The notes beneath the pieces were generated by a model that made no database searches, was not told where the DNA came from, and saw only the letters and a program-made list of their open reading frames with translations. From Liquorilactobacillus oeni DSM 19972 (GTDB lineage Bacteria; Bacillota; Bacilli; Lactobacillales; Lactobacillaceae): 64,000 nt of DNA. Position 1 is the stretch's first letter, and the number at the start of each line of letters is the position of its first letter. The stretch lies in NCBI RefSeq assembly GCF_001436275.1, contig NZ_AZEH01000025.1, forward strand, positions 1-64,000, in the 5' to 3' direction. Positions 25,090-34,524 of the stretch are shown one piece after another. A program made the position numbers and the translations under genes.

Positions 25090-25815
25090 ATGCTTCTAAA
25101 AAACAAAAAGATTCTGATAGTTGGCGGTACATCAGGATTCGGAAAACAAGTAGCGCTTCAAAGTTTAGCCTTAGGAGCAAAAGTCAGCATAATTGGAAGA
25201 AGCAAAAACAAACTTAAATATTTTGTCAATGAACAAAAAAGTAAAAGCTATGCTTTACAAGGAACCGTACTTGATGCTTCTGAACAGGATCAATTAACTG
25301 CCTTTTTTTCAAAAAATAACTTTTATGATCACATTATCTCAACACTAGGCGGTGCGATGGGCGGCGGCTTTCTTGATAGTCAGCTTGCAGATATCCGTAA
25401 AGCGATTGAAGATAAGTTCTTTGTAAACCTACAATTAGCACAAGCAGCTGTGCCTTTTATAAATGCTGGCGGCTCGATCACCTTCACTTCTGGAACTGGC
25501 GGTCATCCCAGCAATGCTTCCGGAGCTATCGTTGGTAATCAGGCAATCAATACACTAGTCAAGGGCTTAGCACTTGAAATGAAGAGTGAGCGAAAACGGG
25601 CTAATGCTGTTGCCCCTACTTGGAGTCCCACAGGCCTTTGGCGCAACCTAACAAATGAGCAGCTTGTCCAACGGGAAAAAGAAGTTGCAGCACAGACTCC
25701 ACTTGGCCGAACTGCGCATATTAACGAAGTAGCTTCAGCTTATGTCTACCTGATGTCGAATGATTTTATAACCGGACAGGTCTTAAACGTTGATGGAGGT
25801 GTCAGTGCTTCCTAG
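25090..25815 (+). CDS. SDR-family protein lacking the catalytic Tyr/Lys
   Basis: This 241-residue Rossmann-fold protein (ATG at 25090; a longer frame from 24979 adds 37 residues with no family match) has the cofactor motif GGTSGFGKQVA (about 9-19), STLGGAMGGG in place of NNAG, and a C-terminal GQVLNVDGGVS. The usual YxxxK dyad is replaced: 13 residues after the Ser of FTSGTG one finds IVGNQ rather than Tyr and Lys. It may be a member of an atypical SDR group or a binding protein. It is followed after about 170 bases by the CHAD gene on the same strand. Confidence 0.8.
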   Translation: MLLKNKKILIVGGTSGFGKQVALQSLALGAKVSIIGRSKNKLKYFVNEQKSKSYALQGTVLDASEQDQLTAFFSKNNFYDHIISTLGGAMGGGFLDSQLADIRKAIEDKFFVNLQLAQAAVPFINAGGSITFTSGTGGHPSNASGAIVGNQAINTLVKGLALEMKSERKRANAVAPTWSPTGLWRNLTNEQLVQREKEVAAQTPLGRTAHINEVASAYVYLMSNDFITGQVLNVDGGVSAS

Positions 25816-25983
25816 CATCATTTATCTACTTTTCACACCTGTCTTTTAATCATTTCTGTTTTTTACTGGCTTATTTCTCCAAATTTTCTCCCAAGTATGC
25901 TATGTTGAAGTTAAATATAGTCGTTTTTTTACATTTTGGCTAATGTCTTGTTATCTGAAATACTAAAAAGGGAGGGAAGAACA

Positions 25984-26778
25984 ATGAAATCAATTCTAAC
26001 TATTTTGCAGCGGCAGTATGACTTAATTGAAAAAGAATTGATCCGCTATCAAAATAATCCTTATGATGCAGACCGGACCCATGACTTACGCGTTGCTATC
26101 CGTACTTTACGCGGCCTATTCAAATTCTTAAAGCGAGACTTACCACCTGATATCTTCGCTGACATTGATAAAAGTCTCAGTAAAGCAGCCAAAATTTTCA
26201 ATGACTTGCGAGAATTCGACGTGTTGATCGCTAAATCCAGTGAATTTGCCTATAATCATCCCGAAAAAAGAACCGATTACCGCCACTTCTTCCAAAATTT
26301 TCGTACCAAACGAAAAAAAGTGATGCGCAAAACTTTGACAAAGACAGTCCAAAAGAAACTAACAACCAACCTTACCAAAGTCAAAGATCAGCTGGGAATC
26401 CTTGATTTTGATGAAGAAACCGATTGGAACAAATATATCTACCAAGAATTAAAACGGCGAAAAAAGAAGTTGACAAAATTCTATGATGATCTGGACTTTA
26501 AGGATTACACTCGTGTACACCACATTCGTAAAAAAGCAAAGACTTTAAGGTATTCAGCAACTTACTTTATGGATTTCGCTCCTAAAAAAGCAAAAAAAGT
26601 TAGAAAAAAAGCAAAAAAAATTCAGGATGTCTGTGGCAACATTACTGACGCACACGTAAATTACGGCTTGTTATATGATTTTGCAGCACAAAGTGACAAC
26701 CAGAATGATAAAAACCTGCTGCTGCGTATTGCCCAAGCCCAACAGAAAGTTTATAACCCGGATAAAAAAGAAGATTAA
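25984..26778 (+). CDS. CHAD domain protein
   Basis: This 264-residue all-helical protein (ATG at 25984 with GGGAGG nine bases upstream; a TTG at 25936 is less likely) matches the CHAD pattern. Conserved His-bearing helices include TH-DLRVAIRTLRGLFKFL (about 33-51) and VHHIRKKAKTLRYSATYF (about 178-195), with very basic stretches (KKAKKVRKKAKKI). CHAD domains bind polyphosphate through these basic helices and often sit on polyphosphate granules. Here there is no fused CYTH domain and no ppk or ppx gene nearby. Confidence 0.88.
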   Translation: MKSILTILQRQYDLIEKELIRYQNNPYDADRTHDLRVAIRTLRGLFKFLKRDLPPDIFADIDKSLSKAAKIFNDLREFDVLIAKSSEFAYNHPEKRTDYRHFFQNFRTKRKKVMRKTLTKTVQKKLTTNLTKVKDQLGILDFDEETDWNKYIYQELKRRKKKLTKFYDDLDFKDYTRVHHIRKKAKTLRYSATYFMDFAPKKAKKVRKKAKKIQDVCGNITDAHVNYGLLYDFAAQSDNQNDKNLLLRIAQAQQKVYNPDKKED

Positions 26779-26804
26779 CTCTGAGAGATGACGTACTTTG
26801 AACG

Positions 26805-27148
26805 TTAATTGCAGATTAAAACAAAAAAGGGCTGGGTCAAAAGTGAAATTTTAACCTAGTTCCTCTATTTATTCCGGATAAACGTGTTCCATAAGTCAAA
26901 ATTTTCCGTCTACCCTCGAATTACTCATAGCAAATTACTCGCTATGTTCGTAATTTCTTGTTAGTACTCAAATTTTACCGACTTATGTCACACTCTCTCT
27001 TTTGTACTCTCTTGTGATTTCCATATTAACGCGTTTCAGTGATCAATCTTTTCTGCTTAGCCGTGAATTACTCATAGTCAAATTCGGACTATGTTCGTAA
27101 TTCACGGTTAATATTCAAAACCTAACGACTGTTGGCACACTCCCTTAT
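26805..27148. repeat. Dispersed intergenic repeat, copy 5 (compound)
   Basis: The first half (from GGGCTGGGTCAAAAGTGAAA, 26829) is nearly the same as 3154-3325. The second half (27030-27148, with GTGAATTACTCATAG and CGTAATTCAC arms and ACGACTGTTGGCACACTCCC) matches copies at 31400-31509 and 34318-34388. It lies between the convergent CHAD and ABC exporter genes. Confidence 0.8.
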
Positions 27149-27177
27149 TATTCTATAAATAAAAGTTCAAGTTTACC

Positions 27178-28974
27178 TTATTTAGTAACAAATTGTTCAG
27201 AAACGTATTCTGCATACAGTTTATGGTTACTCAGCAGCTCTTGATGTGTCCCTGAGCCGGTCACTTCACCCTGTTCAATAAAGTAGATCTTGTCGGCATC
27301 TACAATCGTTGACAAACGATGTGCAATTACTAATGTCGTCCGATTTTGCATCAACTGTTCAAGCGCACGCTGCACCATTGCTTCAGATTCCGAATCCAAA
27401 CTCGCTGTTGCTTCATCCAGCATCAAAATTTTAGGATCACGTAAAAAAGCCCGTGCAATCGCTAAACGTTGGCGCTGTCCACCTGAAACCTTCACTCCGC
27501 GTTCTCCGACCTGTGTATTTAGTTTTTCAGGCATCTTATCAACAAACTTATCCGCATAGGCCAATTGCAAAACTTCCCACAAGCGTTCATCTGTAAACTT
27601 TTTTTCCAATCCATACGTCAAATTATCACGAATTGTACCAGCCATAATTGAAGAATCTTGTGATACAAAACCGATTTGCGAGCGCCATGAACTAAGTGAA
27701 ACATCTTCAATATTGCGGCTGCCAATACTGATAGTACCTCCGGTAGGTTCGTAAAAACGTTCAAGCAGTTGAAAGATCGTTGATTTTCCGCCACCAGAAG
27801 GACCGGCAAAAGCTACAATCGTGTTAGGCTTTGCTTCAAATGAGATATTATGCAGAATCGGCTTGCCTGCTTCATATTCAAAATCAACATGATCAGCTGT
27901 CAAGACTGATCCTTCAACGTCAGTATCTTCTCCTTTATCGAATTCTTCAACGGGTTCGTCCAACAGGGTAATCAACCGCTGTGTTGCACCTTGTGTTTTA
28001 GCAAAAGTTGAACCAAATGTACCAATACTTACTAAAGCCGGCATAATTTGAAATAAATACATAATAAAACTAAACAGCGTGCCCATTGATGATTCGCCTT
28101 TAGCAACACGCAGCGAACCGACAACTAGGATCAGGGCAAACAACCCCATCATCACCATCGTCATAATTGGCCCCATCACACCATCAACAATGGCTTCGCG
28201 CCGGCCAAATTTAAACAAGTTCTGTATTTGAACAATACCCTGTTTCAAAACATGCTGTTCAGCACCCGAAGACTTCACTAACCGCATTTCAGCAAGAGTT
28301 TCTTGAGATTCGCCACTAAAATCTGCCATAGCGTCTTGTGTACCTCGGCCTATTTTTGAAGCAAAAAGCATGACCGGTGTTACCAGTAATGCGGTGATTG
28401 GCACTGCGATGAATATCCAAATTGCCATGTGCCAATCAGTGGTAAACATTAAAATCACCGCGCCTACCATTGAAATCATGCTAGTCAAAAAATTAGGCAG
28501 TGTATTGGCAACCAGCGTTTTTACCTGTGAAGTATCGTTTGTCAAACGTGAAGTCGTTTCTCCAGACTTTACATTGTCAAAATACGGCATTTTAAAGATA
28601 ACCAGTTTGTCCCAAACAATTTCCCGCAAATTACGTACTAGCTGCTCGCCAGCCACACCCGTCAAAAAATTTCCAATAGCTGAAATGACAGCTCCTCCAA
28701 TAAAGAGAATCAAGACCAGGGCAATAATTTTTCCATCAAGGTGGACATTTTGTAGATTCTGAGCTCCAAATGTATTAATCAGCTTTCCCGAATACTTTGG
28801 AGTCAATAAGTTAAAGACCACACCGATAATTGAGAAAAATAAACCTGGTATCATCCACTTATATTGCGGGCGTGCTATTTTTATAATCTTCCAAAGCCCT
28901 GCAGCATTTGCTTTGGACTGCACTTTATCCTCCTTGGCGATTATCTGGTGCGTTTCAAGTGTTCTATCTGCCAT
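27178..28974 (-). CDS. ABC exporter, fused permease-ATPase (LmrA/BmrA type)
   Basis: This 598-residue half-transporter works as a homodimer. Residues about 30-320 hold six membrane helices; the ATPase domain follows with Walker A GPSGGGKS (about 394-401), signature VSGGQRQRLAIARA, Walker B ILMLDEATASLD and switch IAHRLSTI. The family exports drugs or lipids. A MarR-type regulator gene lies 104 bases upstream on the same strand, so the two probably form a drug-responsive unit. The transported substrate cannot be named from sequence. Confidence 0.93.
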   Translation of the reverse strand: MADRTLETHQIIAKEDKVQSKANAAGLWKIIKIARPQYKWMIPGLFFSIIGVVFNLLTPKYSGKLINTFGAQNLQNVHLDGKIIALVLILFIGGAVISAIGNFLTGVAGEQLVRNLREIVWDKLVIFKMPYFDNVKSGETTSRLTNDTSQVKTLVANTLPNFLTSMISMVGAVILMFTTDWHMAIWIFIAVPITALLVTPVMLFASKIGRGTQDAMADFSGESQETLAEMRLVKSSGAEQHVLKQGIVQIQNLFKFGRREAIVDGVMGPIMTMVMMGLFALILVVGSLRVAKGESSMGTLFSFIMYLFQIMPALVSIGTFGSTFAKTQGATQRLITLLDEPVEEFDKGEDTDVEGSVLTADHVDFEYEAGKPILHNISFEAKPNTIVAFAGPSGGGKSTIFQLLERFYEPTGGTISIGSRNIEDVSLSSWRSQIGFVSQDSSIMAGTIRDNLTYGLEKKFTDERLWEVLQLAYADKFVDKMPEKLNTQVGERGVKVSGGQRQRLAIARAFLRDPKILMLDEATASLDSESEAMVQRALEQLMQNRTTLVIAHRLSTIVDADKIYFIEQGEVTGSGTHQELLSNHKLYAEYVSEQFVTK

Positions 28975-29077
28975 TGATCCTTCTCCTTTGTCTTATTTCA
29001 AGTTATACAAGCAAAAACTTTCACTTTTCGTAAAAGACAGTCACTAATTCTTATCCACCTGCATTGAATCATATTTT

Positions 29078-29683
29078 TTATAAACGTTCATCATCATTAG
29101 GATGAAAATCATGCTTGTGTTCTTGCATCTTTTGAAAACGCCAAAATTTATTTTCATGAATTTTATGCATTCTCGCAGGATCAATGAAACGATCAAAGTG
29201 AAATTGCAGGTGTTTATCCATTTTACTGCGCACTTCAGCAAGATATTCATCCGATGTCACATGTTTATTCAATTTACGCAAGCTTTTACCAAATTGCTCG
29301 CGTTCATCATTGTCAAACACATCAAACAACGCTGTCTGAAAATCAGTTTGTTTGCGTTCTAACGACTCTAATTGTTTCCGGCCCTTGGAAGTAATTTTTG
29401 CGCGGACTACCCGCGCATCTTCCTCATCTTTAATACGTTGAATATAACCTTGCGCCTCTAACTTTTTTATAATTTGTGTAACCGATGCAGGCCGTATCGC
29501 TAAAATATCAGCGATGGCCCCTGCCGTTAACTCGTTGTCGGTTTCTGCCAAAACGCGTAATAAACGGCGGCGGTTGTCTGGGCGCTGATTATTATGGCGG
29601 CCATAAAGGCTGCGTGCCGCAAACCAGATTGCAGGCTGGCGTGCCAAAGTTGTCAATTCGTCAAAAATTTCTTTGTTATCCAT
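29078..29683 (-). CDS. MarR family transcriptional regulator
   Basis: This 201-residue winged-helix regulator has its recognition core as ITAGAIADILAIRPASVTQIIKK-like text (about 52-75) followed by the wing RIKDEEDARVVRAKITSKG. It is about 50 residues longer than usual, with a polar C-terminal tail rich in His, Phe and Met (HLQFHFDRF, HKIHENKFWRFQKM, HKHDFH) that could bind a metal or ligand. It lies directly upstream of the LmrA-type exporter and probably represses both genes. Repeated TAGTTTG/CAAACTA motifs in front of it are candidate operators. Confidence 0.88.
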   Translation of the reverse strand: MDNKEIFDELTTLARQPAIWFAARSLYGRHNNQRPDNRRRLLRVLAETDNELTAGAIADILAIRPASVTQIIKKLEAQGYIQRIKDEEDARVVRAKITSKGRKQLESLERKQTDFQTALFDVFDNDEREQFGKSLRKLNKHVTSDEYLAEVRSKMDKHLQFHFDRFIDPARMHKIHENKFWRFQKMQEHKHDFHPNDDERL

Positions 29684-29711
29684 TTTTTACACCCCATTAA
29701 TTAAATTCACC

Positions 29712-29790
29712 ATTTTAGTTAGTTTTATATTTTTTAACAAACTAAACTTTACAGGAACTAATTAGTTTTGTCAACATCAAACTAAATATT
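29712..29790. promoter_or_regulatory. Candidate MarR operators
   Basis: The 80 bases before the regulator contain AACAAACTAAA, the palindrome AACTAATTAGTT and CAAACTAAAT, that is, several copies of the half-site AAACTA in both orientations. Such clusters in front of an autoregulated marR gene are typical binding sites. Confidence 0.55.
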
Positions 29791-29926
29791 TTTGAAGGTC
29801 CACAGTAGTTATTAAATTACTGCTGTAAAAATCTCGTTTAAACAACTTACGCTTTAATTTTTCTAAGAAATGTTTTATTATGTAGATGAATAATATTGTA
29901 AAAAAATTCACAAGGAGGTATCTTAT

Positions 29927-31102
29927 ATGTCGGAACGCAGTTATGATTTTTTAATGCCAAGTGTTAATTTTTTTGGACCGGGTGTTATTACCAAGGTTGG
30001 TAGCAGAGCAAAAATGCTCGGAATGAAGAAGCCGGTCATTGTTACTGAAAGGTTTCTTGAACAACTAAAGGATGGTCCAGTCGAACAGACTATCAATTCT
30101 TTAAAAGCTGCTGGCGTTGATTACGTTATTTATAATGGTGTTGAGCCTAATCCAAAAATTCACAATATCAAAGAAGTTAAAAAGTTATACGAAAATTCAG
30201 GCGCTGATTCCATCATTACTGTTGGTGGCGGTTCATCGCATGATACCGGTAAAGGTGCTGGAATTATTTTAACTAATGGCGCTGACATTACTAAGCTGGC
30301 TGGGATCGAAACCTTAGATAAACCGCTTCCGCCATTAATAGCCGTTAATACCACTGCAGGGACTGGATCAGAATTAACTCGGCACGCAGTTATTACCAAT
30401 GAAGAAACTCATTTAAAGTTTGTTGTTGTTTCATGGAGAAACATACCGCTTGTTTCATTCAATGATCCGACTCTAATGCTGGATGTTCCCAAGTCGGTAA
30501 CTGCTGCGACTGGTATGGATGCCTTTGTTCAATCAGTTGAACCCTACGTTTCTGTTGATCGTAATCCAATTACTGACTCGCAATGTATTGAAGCCATAAA
30601 GTTAATTGAAACATCTCTGCGGCAAGCAGTTGCTAATGGTCATAATCTTGAAGCTCGTACTAAAATGGTTGAAGCTGAAATGCTTGCTGGAATGGCATTC
30701 AACAATGCTAATTTAGGTTACGTTCATGCAATGGCTCATCAACTTGGCGGTCAATATGATGCCCCCCATGGTGTCTGCTGTGCCCTGCTCTTACCTTATG
30801 TTGAAAAGTATAATATTATTGCCTGCCCTGAAAGATTTGCTGAATTAGCAGAAATTATGGGTGAAAACACTACCGGTTTATCAACCCGCGATGCTGCAAT
30901 GCTTTCCATCAAAGCCATGAAACAGCTTTCTGAAGATGTCGGTATTCCAAAAACCATTAAAGAAATCGGTGCTAAACCGGAAGACTTTGAATTAATGGCA
31001 GAAAATGCCTTAAAAGACGGAAATGCATTTTCCAATCCTCGTAAAGGAACTAAAAAAGACATTATTAAAATTTTCCAAGCAGCCTATAATGGGGATATCT
31101 AG
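29927..31102 (+). CDS. Iron-containing alcohol dehydrogenase
   Basis: This is a 391-residue group III NAD(P)-dependent alcohol dehydrogenase. The nucleotide site is GGGSSHDTGKG (about 99-109), the mid-motif NTTAGTGSELTRHAVIT (about 141-157), and metal ligands lie in MAHQLGGQYDAPHGVCCALLLP (about 264-285). The family reduces aldehydes to alcohols (ethanol, 1,3-propanediol, butanol). An AAGGAGGTATC site gives a strong start. The nearest neighbours are a convergent permease and a divergent MarR gene, so it is a single-gene unit. Confidence 0.93.
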   Translation: MSERSYDFLMPSVNFFGPGVITKVGSRAKMLGMKKPVIVTERFLEQLKDGPVEQTINSLKAAGVDYVIYNGVEPNPKIHNIKEVKKLYENSGADSIITVGGGSSHDTGKGAGIILTNGADITKLAGIETLDKPLPPLIAVNTTAGTGSELTRHAVITNEETHLKFVVVSWRNIPLVSFNDPTLMLDVPKSVTAATGMDAFVQSVEPYVSVDRNPITDSQCIEAIKLIETSLRQAVANGHNLEARTKMVEAEMLAGMAFNNANLGYVHAMAHQLGGQYDAPHGVCCALLLPYVEKYNIIACPERFAELAEIMGENTTGLSTRDAAMLSIKAMKQLSEDVGIPKTIKEIGAKPEDFELMAENALKDGNAFSNPRKGTKKDIIKIFQAAYNGDI

Positions 31103-31324
31103 CCTGCAATGTAAGGAAACTTTTATAAAAAAATCAAAGTGGACTTTTTAAAACAATTAAAGCTGATCTCTTTAATTGCAAACAAGCAGTTCTAAGAAAA
31201 CAAATACACCTTTTAGATGGCATTATTCAAGTAATATTCTGGATAAAGCCATCTTTTTTATTGTATTAATCAGCTTACTAATTAAAACGACTAATTTCAT
31301 TTTTTAATTGGTCGGGCTGGAAAA

Positions 31325-31509
31325 ATATAAAAGGACCAGGTCAAAATGTAACTTTTGACCCAGTCCCTCCGTTTTAACCTGAACTATGCAAATAACGTGT
31401 TTCAATAGTCAGTCTTTTTTGTTTACCCATGAAGTTACTCATAGTCAAGCTCAACTATGTCTGTAACTCACAGTTAATACTCAAAACCTAGCGACCATCG
31501 GTACACCCC
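31325..31509. repeat. Dispersed intergenic repeat, copy 6
   Basis: A hairpin (AGGTCAAAA and TTTTGACC-type arms, 31328-31364) is followed by TTTCAATAGTCAGTC, GAAGTTACTCATAGTC with its complementary arm, and a GACCATCGGTACACCCC end. It lies between the convergent alcohol dehydrogenase and permease genes. Confidence 0.75.
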
Positions 31510-31583
31510 TCCTTTTTTCTATCTTACAGTTTCCGTAAATGGTAAACATTTTAAGCTTTTTTACCGTTCCGTAATACTATTGA

Positions 31584-33044
31584 TTATTTTAGCAGCTGGC
31601 TCATTTTAGCTTGTTTACGTTTTTCCAAGCGAGCTAAAAACGGCATAATCAGACCGGCCCCAAACAATACAAAAACGGAAAAGAGATTCATCAGCAGCTG
31701 CTGAGCATAAGCTGCAGTTCCAAATTTTACATCCTGAGGAATAAAACTCATCAGTGCACAAAGAAAAGAAAAAACGAAGCACCAGCTGCCTACTGCAATC
31801 GCAACAGCTTTATTTTTAATAAAGACAAATGAAGAATTAAACTTGTCGGCTTGCAGCCTAACAGCAATGAAAGCTAGAAAGACCCAGCAATTTTTAAACG
31901 GAAAAACAATGCCGTTTAAATTCAGCAACCAATTAAAAATCGAATTGATGTCAGGTAATGTTCCGCTCATCAATAATAAAAAGAGGCATAGTCCGCTGGT
32001 CAAGAGATAGCTGTTTAGAGGCCGGCCGTTTTTATTACGTTTACTCATCCATTGCGGCATAAAACTGGCCGCGGTATCTCCGGCGATTACCCAACTCGCC
32101 GCATCCAATAAAACTGCCAGCTGAGCCATCATATAAATCGCTTGAACAATAGAAAAAATGTACAGTAAAAAGTTGCCTAACCCTATCTGCTGACCCAGTA
32201 ATTGAAAAGCATAATATGAACCGTTCATTTTAAGGTCGTGTGGCAAATCATTAGCATTGAAGAAAATTGCTAAGGAAAGAGTACCGAAAACTGTCAAAAA
32301 AGCAGTCATAAGCGCAACAAGCCACATTGCTTTAGGAAAATCCTTTTTCGGATTACGCATGCGGATCAAATAGGGAGCAACGAGCTCAGCACCGCAGACT
32401 GCAAACATTAACAGCCCAGTTGTCGAAAAATATTGCAGGCTGAGATGTGGAACAAAAGAACTTAAATTAAAGGGCTGGGTAGCAATCTGTCCTCCATGAG
32501 TAAGGGAATAAACGGTCATGACAACAAACAAAACAGTCATCAAGAACATTGCCCCGCCACCGATCGTTGCCATTACTTCCATTGAATGTTTAAAAAAATT
32601 CTGCAGTAGAATAAAAATCAAAATAATGATAAAAGTCAGCAACCCAAAGGTAAAATTTGACATCTGTTTTCCCAAGGAATTATTGCCTGTAATCAGCCAG
32701 CCAAATGAAATAATAACTGAATTTGCAACATCAACAATGTATGGCAGACTAGCTGCCCAATACATCCAGGCTGTCCAGTAGCCTAAAGTATCAGTTGTAC
32801 TGTGGCGTACCCAAGAAGAAAGTCCTCCTTCTTCTTTGTCAGTAAAAGTAGCTCCCAACTGACTGACCGACATTTCATAAGGAATCACGAAAGCAACAAC
32901 CATAAATATCCAGGTAAAAACAACTGACAATCCTTGGTTTTGTAAGGGATAAAGAATATCATCAAAGCCGATAATTGTTACAAAATCCAAAAAGGCGATT
33001 ATCGGCCAACTAATATAATGCTTTTTGTTAGGTAAAGAATCCAT
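31584..33044 (-). CDS. APC superfamily amino acid permease
   Basis: This is a 486-residue membrane protein with about 12 helices. The start, ISWPIIAFLDFVTIIGFDDI, followed by EEGGLSSWVR (about 90-99) is characteristic of the glutamate/GABA-antiporter-like branch of APC transporters. It imports or exchanges amino acids across the membrane. No decarboxylase gene that would define an acid-resistance pair is adjacent. A decayed LysR gene lies upstream and may have been its regulator. Confidence 0.88.
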   Translation of the reverse strand: MDSLPNKKHYISWPIIAFLDFVTIIGFDDILYPLQNQGLSVVFTWIFMVVAFVIPYEMSVSQLGATFTDKEEGGLSSWVRHSTTDTLGYWTAWMYWAASLPYIVDVANSVIISFGWLITGNNSLGKQMSNFTFGLLTFIIILIFILLQNFFKHSMEVMATIGGGAMFLMTVLFVVMTVYSLTHGGQIATQPFNLSSFVPHLSLQYFSTTGLLMFAVCGAELVAPYLIRMRNPKKDFPKAMWLVALMTAFLTVFGTLSLAIFFNANDLPHDLKMNGSYYAFQLLGQQIGLGNFLLYIFSIVQAIYMMAQLAVLLDAASWVIAGDTAASFMPQWMSKRNKNGRPLNSYLLTSGLCLFLLLMSGTLPDINSIFNWLLNLNGIVFPFKNCWVFLAFIAVRLQADKFNSSFVFIKNKAVAIAVGSWCFVFSFLCALMSFIPQDVKFGTAAYAQQLLMNLFSVFVLFGAGLIMPFLARLEKRKQAKMSQLLK

Positions 33045-33415
33045 GTTGTTTTGTTAACTCCTTCTAAAAGATAAAGGTTTATTTGGTCTTTTAATTCCTT
33101 AGATTAGGCGGTTTACAAAACAGCAGCAAAAATAATTTCATTTTTCTGCTTCCTTATTTTTACGATTCATAATAATAATATGTATAAAAAACTATTTACA
33201 AAAATTATTGCCTGCAATTTGCGTTACTGTGTTGTTAGAAATCAAGTTTAAAAATGAAGATCTGTTGTCAATCAGCTAATATTCTTTGTTCGTTATGTAT
33301 CAAAAAATCTTTGCAGAATATTTTTTTAAACCAGATTTACTTTACCAAGTTGGAAAAATTTATTACTGAATCAATATTAGCTTTATCCTTGGTTGTAATC
33401 ACATAAAACTTATGT
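33045..33415. other. Gene-free stretch upstream of the permease
   Basis: AT-rich DNA that should contain the permease promoter. I see no gene or strong hairpin. Confidence 0.4.
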
Positions 33416-34187
33416 TTAATAGGAAAAGAAGGAGCATCTAATGACCTCAGAGGTGTACTCTTTCTTAGCGCTTAAAAAAGTATCCGGCAAAATTGAAATC
33501 CCAATATTCTCAGAGATTCCCTCCTTGATATTATCATATTGTTGCATACGGATAAAATTCCCAATGCCAATATTATTACTTTACAGCCATTTCTCTAAAA
33601 TCTCCCCTGTATCCAAACCCTTCTCACAGATAATAAACTTCTCCTTTTTCAAACTGTTAATTGAGAGATTCTTTCCCTTAGTTAAAGGACTATCCTCATC
33701 AGATACTAGAAAAAGATTCTCATAACCAACTTCACCAACTATAAAAAAGTGCTGGTCACCCACATACCTCTGTGGTAAAGGTGAAAAAATAATATCCACT
33801 AACCGGGTCTCTAAACCTTTAAAAGCATCTGCAGTATTGGTTATTGAAAAAAATGAATATTAGGGTGCTGAAAGCGAAAGTCACACGCAACAGTTGCAAG
33901 TAAGTATCAATAGAAGTAGTTCCAATTCTAATTAATTTCTTCAAAAGTGAACTTTTCGGTTTCAGTACATCTGAACATTTTTTACATAAATGCAAGATGT
34001 TCTCTGCATAACTCAACAAGATATAACCCGAGTCAGTTGGAACATATTCTCCATGTATTTTTTTAATTAATTTTACTTTAAATTTTTCTTCTAAGCTTTG
34101 GACATGCGACATCACTATTGCTGGATAACACGCAGTTTCTTAGCAGTTAATGAGTAACTTTTATACTTAGCTAATGCAATTGGTGAC
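33416..34187 (-). pseudogene. LysR family regulator, decayed
   Basis: Minus-strand pieces in order are SPIALAKYKSYSLTAKKLRV followed by IQ and a shift, MSHVQSLEEKFKVKLIKKIH, TDSGYILLSYAENILHLCKK, then after another shift FKGLETRLVDIIFSPLPQRY-like text and LFLVSDEDSPLTKGKNLSIN, and finally ISILPDTFLSAKKEY. These are the DNA-binding domain and substrate domain of a LysR protein. At least two frameshifts separate them. A one-base addition after the first piece restores VIQPIVMSHVQSLEE, the normal recognition-helix text. It probably regulated the permease or TSUP gene. Confidence 0.8.
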
Positions 34188-34317
34188 CTCGTTGTTTTAG
34201 GAAATCAGTGATATTTTTGATCCTGTAACAAAGCAAAAGTTTAAATAACGTTATACGTTAAAAATTATGTGGTAAAAGCTGAAAGTCTTTAAACATTCAT
34301 GAGACATTAGTTATATC

Positions 34318-34388
34318 GTGAAAGCCGGACTATGATTGTAATTTGCAGTTAATGCTCAGAGTCTAACGACTATTGGCACACTCCCCCT
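34318..34388. repeat. Dispersed intergenic repeat, copy 7 (3' part)
   Basis: CCGGACTATGATTGTAATTT and AACGACTATTGGCACACTCC match the ends of the copies at 27060-27148 and 31440-31509. Only the 3' part is present. Confidence 0.6.
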
Positions 34389-34524
34389 ATTCTATTTAGT
34401 TAATTTTAATCTGAACTTTTCCCTACTGGCATCCACAAAGGGTGTTAAGTATGACCTAGTTTTCAAAATCAAAATAAATTATGTCTCATCCTTTTAATCA
34501 CTAACAAGTAAAAAGTATTAACAT

